A stretch of DNA of 64,000 nt from Anabaenopsis elenkinii CCIBt3563. GTDB taxonomy: Bacteria > Cyanobacteriota > Cyanobacteriia > Cyanobacteriales > Nostocaceae. The notes under the pieces were generated by a model. That model saw only the letters and a program-made list of their open reading frames with translations, was not told the DNA's origin and did not search any database. Numbering within the stretch: position 1 is the stretch's first letter; each line of letters begins with the position of its first letter. The stretch covers positions 2,819,141-2,883,140 of the forward strand of contig NZ_CP063311.1 in NCBI RefSeq assembly GCF_015245355.1. Direction: 5' to 3'. This document shows positions 27,380-36,448 of the stretch, in pieces. Position numbers and translations under genes: made by a program.

Positions 27380-27671
27380 TATACAAAAATAATATACAAA
27401 AATCGGCGTTGCCTAGTTTAGGGATTAACCCAAAGGACATAGGGTAGGGAATTTCATTCCCTGGCTGACTATGAGACGATGAGACTCTTAATTTATTCCC
27501 AAGCTGATCTCTTGACGGTTGACAGTTGACGGTTGACTGTAATAAGGGGCGATCAGCTTGTAGCATTCGCGATCGCCTTGAAAAAATGTCATAATTACAA
27601 CAACTAACGAGTCGGTTTTTAACCGACTTTAGCTTTCAGACAGGGAATTTCATTCCCTGTCTGACTATGAT
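27380..27671. repeat. Intergenic composite repeat
   Basis: A block with CAGGGAATTTCATTCCCTG-type hairpins at both ends, GACGATGAGACTCTTAA, heptamers GTTGACG/A at 27512-27541 and the HIP1 word. Same order as at 24.7-25.0 kb. No gene is seen. Confidence 0.7.
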
Positions 27672-27884
27672 ATGAATATGGGGGAAGTGAGGACTAAGTT
27701 ACAAGCGATCATGGTCTTTGTGAAACATGGGAAATGTTTATGGGCGAATGTTTATGGGACTTCGCCATTTCTTGGATGTTATATAAACATTGAAAAATTG
27801 AAAAATAGTATGCTGATGCCCTGCATTTGTGATCTCAAGGTTTCAACAGAGGATACTGTCAAAAATTTAGCAAATGTTGCCTAA
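27672..27884 (+). CDS. Short open frame of unknown nature
   Basis: 70 codons (MNMGEVRTKLQAIMVFVKHG...). I recognise no family and see no clear ribosome-binding site. The frame starts inside a dispersed repeat and overlaps the first codons of the ABC transporter, so it may be chance. Confidence 0.2.
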   Translation: MNMGEVRTKLQAIMVFVKHGKCLWANVYGTSPFLGCYINIEKLKNSMLMPCICDLKVSTEDTVKNLANVA

Positions 27885-29775
27885 AAATCCTGAAAAATTA
27901 AAAGAAATGTCCAAAAATACTGGCAGTAAAAAGCGACATAAGCACAGTCAAACATTAATTGCTGAATTACGGCAATTGTGGGGCTACCTGAACCGTCGCC
28001 GTCGGGTGCAGTTGGGGGCTTTGCTCCTGCTGATGCTGCTGTCTTCTGTGAGTGAGATGGTTAGTGTGGGGGCAATTTTTCCCTTTCTGGGAGCCTTGAC
28101 TAATGCACAGATGCTGTTGAATGCTCCCCATCTCCAACCAGTATTAAACTTATTACAGATTCAGACCCCAACCCAACTAGTGAGGGTCTTAGCTGTGGGG
28201 TTCATTGTCGCCGCAGTGTTGGCTAATGGGCTGCGGTTGCTGACCCTGCAGGCGCGGTTGCGCTTGGCTGCAGCGGTGGGTTCTGATATCAGTAGCCAGG
28301 TTTATTACACTACCCTGCGACAGCCCTACAGTTTCCATGTGCAGCACAACAGTAGCGATTTGATGCAGACAGTAACCGGGGATACCACGCTTCTGACTAG
28401 TAATATCTTGATACCCTTGGTGGCGTTTTTGACGGATGCCCTGGTTATACCTGCTTTAATGGGGACGCTATTATTCATTGATGGCAACATTGCCCTCTGG
28501 ACAGGGGTAATTTTGGGGGGAGCCTACACAGTGATTTATCGCACCCGGCAACGTTTACTCAAGCGTAATAGCAAAATTATCGCCGAATCGGGGCAACGGA
28601 AAATCAAGGTGGTGCAGGAGGGGATTGGCGGGATTCGGGATGTGCTATTAGGACATTCCCAAGACTTTTTTGAACGGGTGTATCTGCGGGCGGAGGCTGC
28701 TTTAAAGCAAGCTACAGCGACTAATTTGATTATTTCCCAGTCCCCCAGATATCTCATAGAGGCTTTGGCATTCTCTGCGATCGCCCTTTTAGCACTGAGT
28801 TTAGGTCAAAATGGGGATTTTAGCCAGGCGGTGCCAGTATTAGGTAGTTTAGCCCTGGGGGCGAAACGGTTACTACCGGCTTTACAAGAGGCTTTTGCAT
28901 CTGTGGCAAAAATTCAGGGGTCGCGGGCGGCGTTAACGCGGGTGTTAGTAGCCTTAGAACGACCCATTGAGCCACTGCTGGGAACGACTGTTTCCAGGCC
29001 CTTGGGGTTGGAACAGGAACTACGGTTTGAGGGGGTATGGTTTGGTTATCACCAGGAAACACCCTGGGTATTGCGTGATTTTCACCTGCAGATTGTCGCC
29101 AAGACCACAGTAGGGTTTGTGGGGAGTACGGGAAGTGGGAAAAGTACCACAGCAGATTTAATTTTGGGACTTCTGCAGCCAAATAAAGGCACAATATGGG
29201 TAGATGGGTTACCTTTACAAGGTGAGAGGTTACGCCAATGGCAACAGAGTATTGCCCATGTACCCCAGCAGATTTTTCTGAGTGATGGCACTATTGCGGA
29301 GAATATTGCTTTTGGGATTCCTCAAGACCAGATTGATTTTGAGCAAGTGCGAAAGGCGGCGCGGTTGGCTCAGATTGATGAATTTATAGAGGGATTACCA
29401 GCTAAATATGATACCTACGTAGGAGAGCGGGGAATTCGGCTGAGTGGGGGTCAAAGGCAGCGTATAGGCATTGCCCGGGCGCTGTGTCGCAATGCCTCGG
29501 TGATTGTGTTTGATGAGGCTACCAGTGCTTTAGATAATGCCACGGAAAAGGAAGTGATGGCGGCTATTGAGGGGTTGAGTCATCAGTTGACGGTAATTTT
29601 AATTGCCCACAGGTTAAGTACGGTGCAGAGGTGCGACTGTATTTTTCAGTTAGATCAAGGACAGGTAGTGGCACAGGGTACTTATGAGGAATTGCTGGCT
29701 AATAGTGGCAGTTTTCGGACTATGGCTTTGAGTGGTGTGGATGGTGAAGATAATAAATTTACTATCAAAATATAG
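27874..29775 (+). CDS. ABC exporter, fused permease and ATPase (MsbA/PglK type)
   Basis: 633 residues. The N-terminal half has about six membrane helices (LGALLLLMLLSSVSEMVSVG; VLAVGFIVAAVLANGLRLL; others to about 330). The ATPase half has Walker A GSTGSGKSTT (about 418-427), the ABC signature LSGGQRQRIG, Walker B VIVFDEATSALD and the H-loop LIAHRLST. Such half-transporters flip lipid-linked glycans or export lipids. The start may be 27874 or the internal ATG 27907. The stop codon lies in the first bases of a non-autonomous IS200/IS605 element, so the last three residues may be altered. Confidence 0.9.
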   Translation: MLPKNPEKLKEMSKNTGSKKRHKHSQTLIAELRQLWGYLNRRRRVQLGALLLLMLLSSVSEMVSVGAIFPFLGALTNAQMLLNAPHLQPVLNLLQIQTPTQLVRVLAVGFIVAAVLANGLRLLTLQARLRLAAAVGSDISSQVYYTTLRQPYSFHVQHNSSDLMQTVTGDTTLLTSNILIPLVAFLTDALVIPALMGTLLFIDGNIALWTGVILGGAYTVIYRTRQRLLKRNSKIIAESGQRKIKVVQEGIGGIRDVLLGHSQDFFERVYLRAEAALKQATATNLIISQSPRYLIEALAFSAIALLALSLGQNGDFSQAVPVLGSLALGAKRLLPALQEAFASVAKIQGSRAALTRVLVALERPIEPLLGTTVSRPLGLEQELRFEGVWFGYHQETPWVLRDFHLQIVAKTTVGFVGSTGSGKSTTADLILGLLQPNKGTIWVDGLPLQGERLRQWQQSIAHVPQQIFLSDGTIAENIAFGIPQDQIDFEQVRKAARLAQIDEFIEGLPAKYDTYVGERGIRLSGGQRQRIGIARALCRNASVIVFDEATSALDNATEKEVMAAIEGLSHQLTVILIAHRLSTVQRCDCIFQLDQGQVVAQGTYEELLANSGSFRTMALSGVDGEDNKFTIKI

Positions 29776-30126
29776 TGGGAGCGTGAGAACCCCTGCGCTT
29801 TAGCGAGGGGATGAAAAGCGACTCAACAGGATTTACCCTGTCGTATCCTGACTACAAAAAACTTATTGACAAGGCATTTCTGATTAGTTAGGCTAAAAAA
29901 GCATCCACAAATATGGTGAAAAACCCAAAAGATGTTTTCCTTAAGTAGCCACACAGCTAGATTTATTTTTAGCCGAGGTGGGTAGGGCATTTTGACTGTG
30001 CCACAACGATATTATTTATTCAAATTTTTAAATAAATAAAATCGTAAACTTTGCGTAGCGTGTCTTCAGACCGCGTAGCAACATCAGTTTAGAATCCCCT
30101 GTGATTCTATCCAGGGGAGAAGTCAA
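29762..30126 (+). mobile_element. Non-autonomous IS200/IS605-type element, 365 bp
   Basis: Nearly identical, also 365 bp, to 56572-56936 in the opposite orientation. The left end has the hairpin CCCCTGCGCTTTAGCGAGGGG and the right end the hairpin around CCCCTG..CAGGGG followed by AGAAGTCAA. The right half matches the 3' end of the tnpB gene at 57.75 kb (AGCCGAGGTGGGTAGGGCA, TGCGTAGCGTGTCTTCAGAC), so it is an internally deleted relative without an open tnpB. Confidence 0.8.
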
Positions 30127-30153
30127 GATTACATAACCTCACCCCAGCCCTAT

Positions 30154-31055
30154 GAGGATGTTTGGAAAGTCAAGAAAAGCTCAAGTAACGATATTCTATC
30201 AGTAGACAAAAACGCGACAGAGTTACTTGAGCCATGTCTAAATCATACCCAACAGACTTGACAAATGAACAGTGGGAATTGCTATCAGTGCTGATACCCC
30301 CAATAAATTTGGGGTGTCGTCCCCGTCGGGTTAACCTACGCGCTGTGATTAGTGCCATATTTTATGTTCTGTGTGCGGGTTGTCCATGGCGGATGTTGCC
30401 GACTTCCCAAAATGGCAAACGGTATACTATTACTTCCGAAAATGGCGCCTGGATGGTACATGGGAACGCATTAACCACAAACTTCAACAGTGGGTACGTG
30501 TTCTCGAAGACCATGAACCAAACCCAAGTGCAGCAATTGTGGATTCTCAATCTGTAGAGAGTGGAACAATGGTATCCCAAGCTGTCGGGTTTGATTCTGG
30601 GAAACTGGTTAAGGGACGTAAACGGCATTTTTTAGTTGACACTCTGGGATTGGTTTTGATGGTTGTGGTCACCTCGGCTTATGAATCCGATCAAGCAGGC
30701 GCAAAAAAATTATTCACCCAAGCCAAGAACAGAATTAGCGATCGCTTGAATCGGTTGGTGCACATTTGGGTTGATGCTGGGTATCAAGGTAAAGGCTTTA
30801 TGAGATGGGTGATGGATACGTATCACTGGGTTTTGCAGGTTGTACGTCGTCCGGTGAATACTAAAGGCTTTGTTCTGCTACCAAAGCGTTGGGTTGTCGA
30901 GCGTAGTTTTGGTTGGTTTAATTGGTGTCGTCGATTGAGTAAGGACTACGAAATTTTACCCCAGACCCATGAAACATTTGTGCAAATCGCCATGATTCGG
31001 TTAATGCTTAGAAGACTCGCTTAATTGAGTTGTTTAATACTTTCCAAACATCCTC
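30154..31055 (+). mobile_element. IS5-family insertion sequence, 902 bp
   Basis: Inverted ends GAGGATGTTTGGAAAGT and ACTTTCCAAACATCCTC are perfect over 17 bp. It is flanked by the direct repeat TAT (30151-30153, 31056-31058), consistent with short IS5-group target duplications. It sits 1 bp upstream of the possible murB start at 31057. Confidence 0.9.
30234..31024 (+). pseudogene. IS5-family transposase, frameshifted
   Basis: The first frame gives MSKSYPTDLTNEQWELLSVL to WRMLPT; the second continues DFPKWQTVYYYFRKWRLDGT to the C-terminus. The DDE residues appear in AAIVDSQSVESG, HIWVDAGYQGKGF and RWVVERSFGWFN. The shift lies at about 30400-30410. Compared with the usual MLPKDFPKW (seen at 38.5 kb), four bases seem missing, and there is no A-rich slippery heptamer in frame, so decay is more likely than programmed frameshifting. 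Confidence 0.8.
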
Positions 31056-31056
31056 T

Positions 31057-31983
31057 ATGGTTCGTCAAGAGATAGGTGCACAGATGCAATTTAGTCTTGG
31101 ATTAATGGATTGTAATATTCAACAGAAAGTTTTATTGGCTCCGTATACAACCTGGAAAATAGGAGGTTATCCGCAATACTTGGCAGAACCAAATCTTGAA
31201 ACAGCACCCAAATTGGTAACCTGGGCCTATGAACAGGAAATACCTATTTATTTTGTTGGTCGTGGCTCTAATGTATTGATTGATGATGCTGGACTACCTG
31301 GGTTAGTAATATTAACTCGTAACTCCCTCACTGAGTTGAGACGTGATGGAGACAAAATTATTGCCGGGAGTGGCGTGTTCTTGCCTCAATTGTCTAAATT
31401 CGCAGCACGGGAGGGCTTTTCGGGCTTTGAGTTTCTCATTGGTATTCCCGATACCGTAGGCGGCGCGATCGCCATGAATGCTGGGTTGACTGTTTTTCGT
31501 CCCCGTGAGATGACAGCAATTGTTAAAAATTTTGATGTCTTAAATCTGGATGGCACCATTGAAACACTAACAATGGAAGACGTTCATGCTGGTTATCGTC
31601 ACACCGATTTATTAAATGGAAACCGCCTAATATTACAAGCTCGTTTTTGCTTACAAGAGGAGGGCGACCCAGATGAGATTCGCCGAAACACCTTTGACCA
31701 TCTTGCGGAGCGTAAGCGTAAGCAACCGTTAGATAAACCTACTGCAGGGAGCACTTTTAAGTCACCTCCCGGGAGTAAGGGGGCTGGATGGTATATCCAA
31801 GAAGCGGGTCTGAAAGGTTTTCAAATTGGTGCTGCGCGGGTGAGTCCCATGCACGCCAATTGGATTGAAAACCTGGGCGGTGCAACAGCCGCAGATGTGC
31901 GTCAATTAATCACACATATTCAAAAGACTGTTAAAGCTGAATTGGGAATTAATTTAGAAACTGAAGTTCGTTTCCTACCTTAA
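31057..31983 (+). CDS. murB: UDP-N-acetylmuramate dehydrogenase MurB
   Basis: About 308 residues. It reduces the enolpyruvyl group made by MurA during peptidoglycan precursor synthesis. FAD-binding [53 protein letters not shown] and the C-terminal ETEVRFLP are present. The family usually has GIPGTVGG; the Asp here is unusual. The likely start is ATG 31057 or the internal ATG 31105 (MDCNIQQ), which is the start used by the duplicate at 33.3 kb. It is followed by murA after 3 nt. The IS5 element has replaced its upstream region. Confidence 0.9.
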   Translation: MVRQEIGAQMQFSLGLMDCNIQQKVLLAPYTTWKIGGYPQYLAEPNLETAPKLVTWAYEQEIPIYFVGRGSNVLIDDAGLPGLVILTRNSLTELRRDGDKIIAGSGVFLPQLSKFAAREGFSGFEFLIGIPDTVGGAIAMNAGLTVFRPREMTAIVKNFDVLNLDGTIETLTMEDVHAGYRHTDLLNGNRLILQARFCLQEEGDPDEIRRNTFDHLAERKRKQPLDKPTAGSTFKSPPGSKGAGWYIQEAGLKGFQIGAARVSPMHANWIENLGGATAADVRQLITHIQKTVKAELGINLETEVRFLP

Positions 31984-31986
31984 AAA

Positions 31987-33312
31987 ATGACAGAAAACTT
32001 AAATAACCTGATTGTTCACCCTTCCCGCTTAGTCGGAACAGAAAACTTAAATAACCTGATTGTTCACCCTTCCCGCTTAGTCGGAGAGGTCAGGGTCAGC
32101 GGTGCAAAAAATTCTGCTCTTCGCGTCTTAGCGGCTTCTTTGCTAACATCTGCTCCGGTTCGACTTAAGAATTACCCAAGCGGGTTACTTGATGCTCGTC
32201 TTCATGTTGAGATGCTAACAGCACTGGGTAAAACTTGCCAATTAATCAACCAGAGTGAGCTAGAAATTGTCGAGACTAACCCGCCTCGATCAGAGTTGCT
32301 TTGGTCAAAACGTTCTATTCGTAACACTTTGCTGATTTTAGGTGCTTTAGTCGGTCGTACAGGTAGGGGTAAAGTACCATTACCTGGAGGCTGTAAGCTA
32401 GGCGATCGCAAATATGATATCCATCTTATGGTGCTGGAATCCTTCGGTGCTCATGTCTGGGAAGAAGGAGGCTATCTTTGTGCTGAAGTTCCTAGTCATC
32501 AAAAGCTCAGGGGAACAGAGATTTTCCTACCTATTCGCTCTACTGGGGCTACTGAAAACAGTATTATAATCGCTTGCCTAGCTGAAGGTATAACCCGCAT
32601 TTGGGGACCACATATTCGTCCCGAAATTCAGGATCTGATTAAGTTTTTGCGATCCCTGGGAGCTAAGATAGAAGTCCGTGGACAAGAAAGCATTATTGTT
32701 GAAGGGGTGAATGAATTAGGTAGTACAACCCATGAGGTAATTGCCGACAATGTTGAAGCACTCACCTGGCTAATTGGTTCTGCGGTCACTAATGGAGATG
32801 TCGAGATTGTAGACTTTCCCTTTGAACACTTAGAAGTTCCTCTGATTCATCTGCGGGAAAGTGGGGTTCGTTTTTATCGCTTAGATAACCGCCTAATTGT
32901 TCGAGGTTCAAGCTGTTATCCCATTGATATCAGTACAGGCCCTTATCCGGGAATTAATTCGGATATGCAACCATTATTTACTGTCTTAGGCGCAATGGCT
33001 AAAGGAGAAAGCCGGGTCATTGATCTGAGATTTCCTGGACGCTACGCCTATGCAGAGGAACTGGCCAAAATGGGAATGAATTATGAAGTCAAGGATAATC
33101 TTTTGGTCATTCACGGAGGCAATAAACTTCAGGGAACTGAAGTAACAGCACTGGATTTAAGAGCCGGTGCAGCCTTGATGATTGCCGGTTTGGTAGCAGA
33201 TAGTCCAACTAATATTAGCAATGCATGGCAAATTTATCGAGGTTATGATCAGATAAATAAAAAGCTCTCTCACCTTGGCGTCAGTATTTTCAGTGAGATG
33301 CAACAACAGTAA
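31987..33312 (+). CDS. murA: UDP-N-acetylglucosamine 1-carboxyvinyltransferase MurA
   Basis: 441 residues, transferring enolpyruvate to UDP-GlcNAc. Seen are RVSGAKNSALRVLAASLL, LPGGCKLGDRKYDIH with the active-site Cys, RSTGATENSI, YPGINSDMQPLFTV and DLRAGAALMIAGLVA. The N-terminus is lengthened by a perfect 48-bp tandem duplication. It sits in a glycan locus, so it may be a second copy used there; whether another murA exists elsewhere cannot be seen. The start overlaps nothing; the stop TAA overlaps the ATG of the murB duplicate (TAATG). Confidence 0.92.
   Translation: MTENLNNLIVHPSRLVGTENLNNLIVHPSRLVGEVRVSGAKNSALRVLAASLLTSAPVRLKNYPSGLLDARLHVEMLTALGKTCQLINQSELEIVETNPPRSELLWSKRSIRNTLLILGALVGRTGRGKVPLPGGCKLGDRKYDIHLMVLESFGAHVWEEGGYLCAEVPSHQKLRGTEIFLPIRSTGATENSIIIACLAEGITRIWGPHIRPEIQDLIKFLRSLGAKIEVRGQESIIVEGVNELGSTTHEVIADNVEALTWLIGSAVTNGDVEIVDFPFEHLEVPLIHLRESGVRFYRLDNRLIVRGSSCYPIDISTGPYPGINSDMQPLFTVLGAMAKGESRVIDLRFPGRYAYAEELAKMGMNYEVKDNLLVIHGGNKLQGTEVTALDLRAGAALMIAGLVADSPTNISNAWQIYRGYDQINKKLSHLGVSIFSEMQQQ
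31990..32085 (+). repeat. Perfect 48-bp tandem duplication at the murA N-terminus
   Basis: Two identical 48-bp units encode TENLNNLIVHPSRLVG twice, keeping the frame. One unit fits the normal MurA start, so the other is an extra 16 residues ahead of the fold. Confidence 0.95.
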
Positions 33313-33732
33313 TGGATTGTAATATTCAACAGGAAGTTCTGTTGGCTCCCTATACAACCTCGAAAATAGGAGGTTATGCGCAATACTTGGCAGAACCAAA
33401 TCTTGAAACAGCACCCAAATTGGTAACCTGGGCCTATGAACAGGAAATACCTATTTATTTTGTTGGTCGTGGCTCTAATGTATTGATTGATGATCCTGGA
33501 CTACCTGGGTTACTAATATTAACTCGTAACTCCCTCACTCAGTTGAGACATGATGGAGACAAAATTATTGCCGGGAGTGGCGTGTTCTTGCCTCAATTGT
33601 CTAAATTCGCAGCACGGGAGGGGGCTTTTCAGGCTTTGAGTTTCTCATTGGTATTCCCGGTACCGTAGGCGGCGCGATCGCCATGAATGCTGGGTTGACT
33701 GTTTTTCCTCCCGTGAGATGACAGCAATAATT

Positions 33733-34873
33733 TAGGACTTACGCATTGACAAAAAATATGATCTATGATATCTAGATCATGCGATCGCTATTAAGATTAG
33801 CAAAAATATGCTCACGTACAACTAAAGTAAACAGATTCCGTTGTATTTCATACCAATTGCTAATTATTTTTTCAGAGCGCATAAACTCCAACTTAACAAA
33901 AGCTTGAAGTGAACAAAAGATGTGAGTCTTAATTGCATGAGTATCCCTAACCATGAACCGACAAATTCCACATACTTGTTTTATGGCTCGATGAAAGGTT
34001 TCAATTCCCCAATGAGTATCATGAATTGTCATAAATTCATTTCTAGTTATATCCTCGATTCTTTCCTCATCTGGAAGATACAAAATATAGTGTCTAGAGT
34101 CTTCTTTTTTAAAGTCTTTCCTAAACAACTTTATAAATCCAAATTCTTTCAGATGAGTCCTTAATCCTTCTTCGGGAATAGCCAGAGTGCTTACTTGACA
34201 ATACTTGTGTGGCTCATTTGAAACAGTTCTATTTTTTTCAATTCCGAAGAGAAAACCCAATTTCTGGTTTTTTAGGAATTTCAAATTTTCTACTCCTGAA
34301 TACCAACTATCACCTGTTACAATTCTGGGTTTGACTCCCCAGCTTATTATTTCACTTACCATTTCTCTAAAATAATCGTTTTTTGTTTTTCCCTCCTTTT
34401 TATCATATATTCTGTAATTTATTGGCACTGAATTACCATGAATATCACTGTAATATAGAGTGATTAAATTTAAGCCAATAATTGTTTTATGGGCTTTACC
34501 TGACCAAAAATAACCGATTAATTCAGCATTTTTGGGGTCGCTGTAAATCTTTTCTATCACTGTATCATCTACACTTAGTATTCCTCCTACCAAGTTAATA
34601 ACTTTTTCTATAATGTTGAATAAATCTTTCGGTTCATATCGCTCTCTCAATAAAAAGCGATTCACACTATCATGTGAAACGTCTCCTAATATCTCTGCTA
34701 ACCTACTGCACCCCCCAAACTTTGGCTCTGACAGTAAAAATAAGGTGTATAGGTCTAGATTGCATTGCGCTGTGGATGGTTTCGTGATTTTTCTAATTGT
34801 CTGATACCTAGCAAGTAGACGACCTATATTTATCAATTCACTATTTTGTTATTCTGTCAATGCGTAACTCCTA
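33733..34873 (-). mobile_element. IS4-like insertion sequence, 1141 bp, copy 1
   Basis: Terminal inverted repeats TAGGA(C/G)TTACGCATTGACA (19 bp, one mismatch) and a 5-bp target duplication TAATT (33728-33732, 34874-34878). Same length as copy 2 at 39275-40415. Confidence 0.93.
33772..34836 (-). CDS. DDE transposase (IS4-like; IS701-type possible)
   Basis: 354 residues, complete. DDE candidates are SVDDTVIEK (about 98-106), VTGDSWYSG and HWGIETFHRAIKQ, the last matching the E(6)K spacing of IS4-type enzymes. A cyanobacterial IS701-like assignment cannot be excluded without comparison; the 5-bp duplication does not settle it. It differs from copy 2 at one residue seen (KLFRKDF against KLLRKDF), so transposition was recent. 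Confidence 0.9.
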   Translation of the reverse strand: MINIGRLLARYQTIRKITKPSTAQCNLDLYTLFLLSEPKFGGCSRLAEILGDVSHDSVNRFLLRERYEPKDLFNIIEKVINLVGGILSVDDTVIEKIYSDPKNAELIGYFWSGKAHKTIIGLNLITLYYSDIHGNSVPINYRIYDKKEGKTKNDYFREMVSEIISWGVKPRIVTGDSWYSGVENLKFLKNQKLGFLFGIEKNRTVSNEPHKYCQVSTLAIPEEGLRTHLKEFGFIKLFRKDFKKEDSRHYILYLPDEERIEDITRNEFMTIHDTHWGIETFHRAIKQVCGICRFMVRDTHAIKTHIFCSLQAFVKLEFMRSEKIISNWYEIQRNLFTLVVREHIFANLNSDRMI

Positions 34874-34929
34874 TAATTGTTAAAAATTTTGATGTCTTAA
34901 ATTTTGTATTTGAAGGAGGAGGTTAATCC

Positions 34930-36009
34930 TTGAACAACCAAGAACTGATGTCTTACGATGACATTTACGTTAAATCAAATGACCTGACGCAGGTCGACGG
35001 ACCGACTGTGATTGCGCTCGCCCACAATGAGATGTATTTCTTGCCCGCCTGGCTCGATCACTACCGAAAACTCGGGGCCGAGCGTTTTATCATTCTCGAC
35101 GATGCTTCGACAGACAGCACCCTGGACTATCTCCGAGCACAGCCGGATGTGATGGTGGTGGGCAGTCATCGCCGCTTTGGTGAGACCGTCCCAGTCATCG
35201 ACCGCCTCGATCCGACGGGACAGACTGTCGAGATGCGCCGGATGGTTGATCTATGGCGCATGATTCTGCCGGAGAAATTCACTCTCAACTGCTGGGTAGT
35301 TCAAGCCGCTCTCGACGAGTTTCTGGTTCTACCCAATGGGCGAAAGCTAGCAGATATTTTCGACGAATTATCCACGTCTGAATACGACGCCGTCACTGGT
35401 ACTATGCTTGACATTTACCCTGCAAACATCGGAGTTATGCGAGCACAACAAATGCAGACTACCGTAAGCTTTTCAGACGAATGGTTCTTTGACGGAGTTC
35501 CTCATCGACTGCCAACAGGACTTCACTTTCGTAAGGTATATCATGGGTCACGCGCCAGATTGTTTCATCAGTTCCTACCTGAGACTGCTATGACCTTTCA
35601 CGAGCGCTTGCGGGAGCGGCTAAGTCGCTGGTATCACCGCGAAGGTCCGTACAGAAAGGTGAACAATACCCAAAAGTTCTCTCTCGTCCGGTGGCGGTCA
35701 GGAACTTGGATGCGGTCATCACACAATATTAGCCTGCCTATCTCGAAACAGCATCACCTGCCAATCCTGCATATGAAGTTTACCGGTGATCTTTATCGTC
35801 GCGCAGAAGTCGCGATCCGCAGCAAGTCCTACTACAATAGCTCGAAGGAGTATACACAACTTATCGAACTGATTTCGGAAATGGAACGCCGAGATGCCTC
35901 ATTCCTTTTTCCGAAATCAGCTTCAATTCATAACATTGTCGCATTTCAAAGTGCAAGATTAATCCTAGGTTTTGATGATAATACTCGCCAACCAAGTCAT
36001 GAAAACTAG
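34930..36009 (+). CDS. Glycosyltransferase family 2-like protein (GT2_4/GT92 type), likely acquired
   Basis: 359 residues. HNEMYFLPAWLDHYRKLGAE, FIILDDASTDSTLDYL and the later DEFLVL acid motif match the A-type nucleotide-sugar fold of the Glyco_tranf_2_4/GT92 group. It starts with TTG after a strong GGAGGAGG. The base composition is clearly GC-richer than its neighbours and codons such as CTCGAC and GCCGAG are common, so transfer from a non-cyanobacterial source is likely (inference). The acceptor is unknown. Confidence 0.8.
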   Translation: MNNQELMSYDDIYVKSNDLTQVDGPTVIALAHNEMYFLPAWLDHYRKLGAERFIILDDASTDSTLDYLRAQPDVMVVGSHRRFGETVPVIDRLDPTGQTVEMRRMVDLWRMILPEKFTLNCWVVQAALDEFLVLPNGRKLADIFDELSTSEYDAVTGTMLDIYPANIGVMRAQQMQTTVSFSDEWFFDGVPHRLPTGLHFRKVYHGSRARLFHQFLPETAMTFHERLRERLSRWYHREGPYRKVNNTQKFSLVRWRSGTWMRSSHNISLPISKQHHLPILHMKFTGDLYRRAEVAIRSKSYYNSSKEYTQLIELISEMERRDASFLFPKSASIHNIVAFQSARLILGFDDNTRQPSHEN

Positions 36010-36055
36010 CACAAAGCGAGAAATGACATCAAGGCAAAATATGACAAGATATTAA

Positions 36056-36190
36056 GTGTGCGATTCGTTCTTCCTAAATGAGCATTTATGCTCATTTAGG
36101 AAGGTAAGGCTGGTGAAAACCAGATTCTTATAACTGTGTGTTCATGTAGGTGAGAATCCTACCCCCTAGCTGCAAGGGTGACAGCTTTTT
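36056..36190 (+). other. Possible 5' fragment of a group II intron
   Basis: It begins GTGTGCGATTCG, like the GUGYG 5' end of group II introns, then has a long hairpin (arms CCTAAATGAGCAT / ATGCTCATTTAGG), GGCTGGTGAAAACCAG, GTAGGTGAGAATCCTAC and GCTGCAAGGGTGACAGC, which resemble domain I stems. No reverse transcriptase or domain V follows; the sequence passes straight into a transposase remnant. Confidence 0.45.
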
Positions 36191-36394
36191 CAACCGTCTC
36201 ATAGTCCTGAGATCAATCCTATTGAACGACTCTGGGAGCATATTAAACAGGCTTTGTCTTGGCAGACTTGTCATAATTTAAGTCAATTAAGAAACAATCT
36301 TAAGCAAGTTCTGGATTCTCTCTCTACTGAAGCGATCGCTTCTCTTTGTGGATGGCACTATATTGTCTCTGCTTTATTAAGTGCAACTTCATAG
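36190..36394 (+). pseudogene. C-terminal fragment of an IS630-family transposase
   Basis: Open from FQPSHSPEINPIERLWEHIK (the third acidic residue region of the IS630/Tc1 DDE domain) to WHYIVSALLSATS and a TAG. The first two thirds are missing, replaced by the putative intron fragment. Confidence 0.82.
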
Positions 36395-36448
36395 AGAATT
36401 GGTATAAGACACAGAATTCTATCATGGGGATATGAATACTTATGCTAT

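Larger units (their letters stand above)
33312..34910 (+). pseudogene. murB: Duplicate murB, frameshifted and cut by an IS
   Basis: The sequence closely matches murB from MDCNIQQ to about codon 135. Two extra G bases (GGGAGGGGGC against GGGAGGGC) shift the frame at about 33620, and a second length change follows near 33705. The 1141-bp IS is inserted at TAATT. After the IS, only ATTGTTAAAAATTTTGATG and CTTAAAT remain before the sequence changes to the foreign glycosyltransferase leader. It arose by duplication of murB behind murA. Confidence 0.9.

Noticed and set aside
30395..30415. Programmed -1 frameshifting in the IS5-like transposase
   Set aside because: No in-frame slippery X XXY YYZ heptamer is at the junction, and comparison with the copy at 38.5 kb suggests four bases are missing, so a decayed gene is simpler.
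36056..36190. Riboswitch or independent structured RNA
   Set aside because: It has no downstream gene to control and resembles group II intron domain I more closely, so I listed it under that heading with low confidence.
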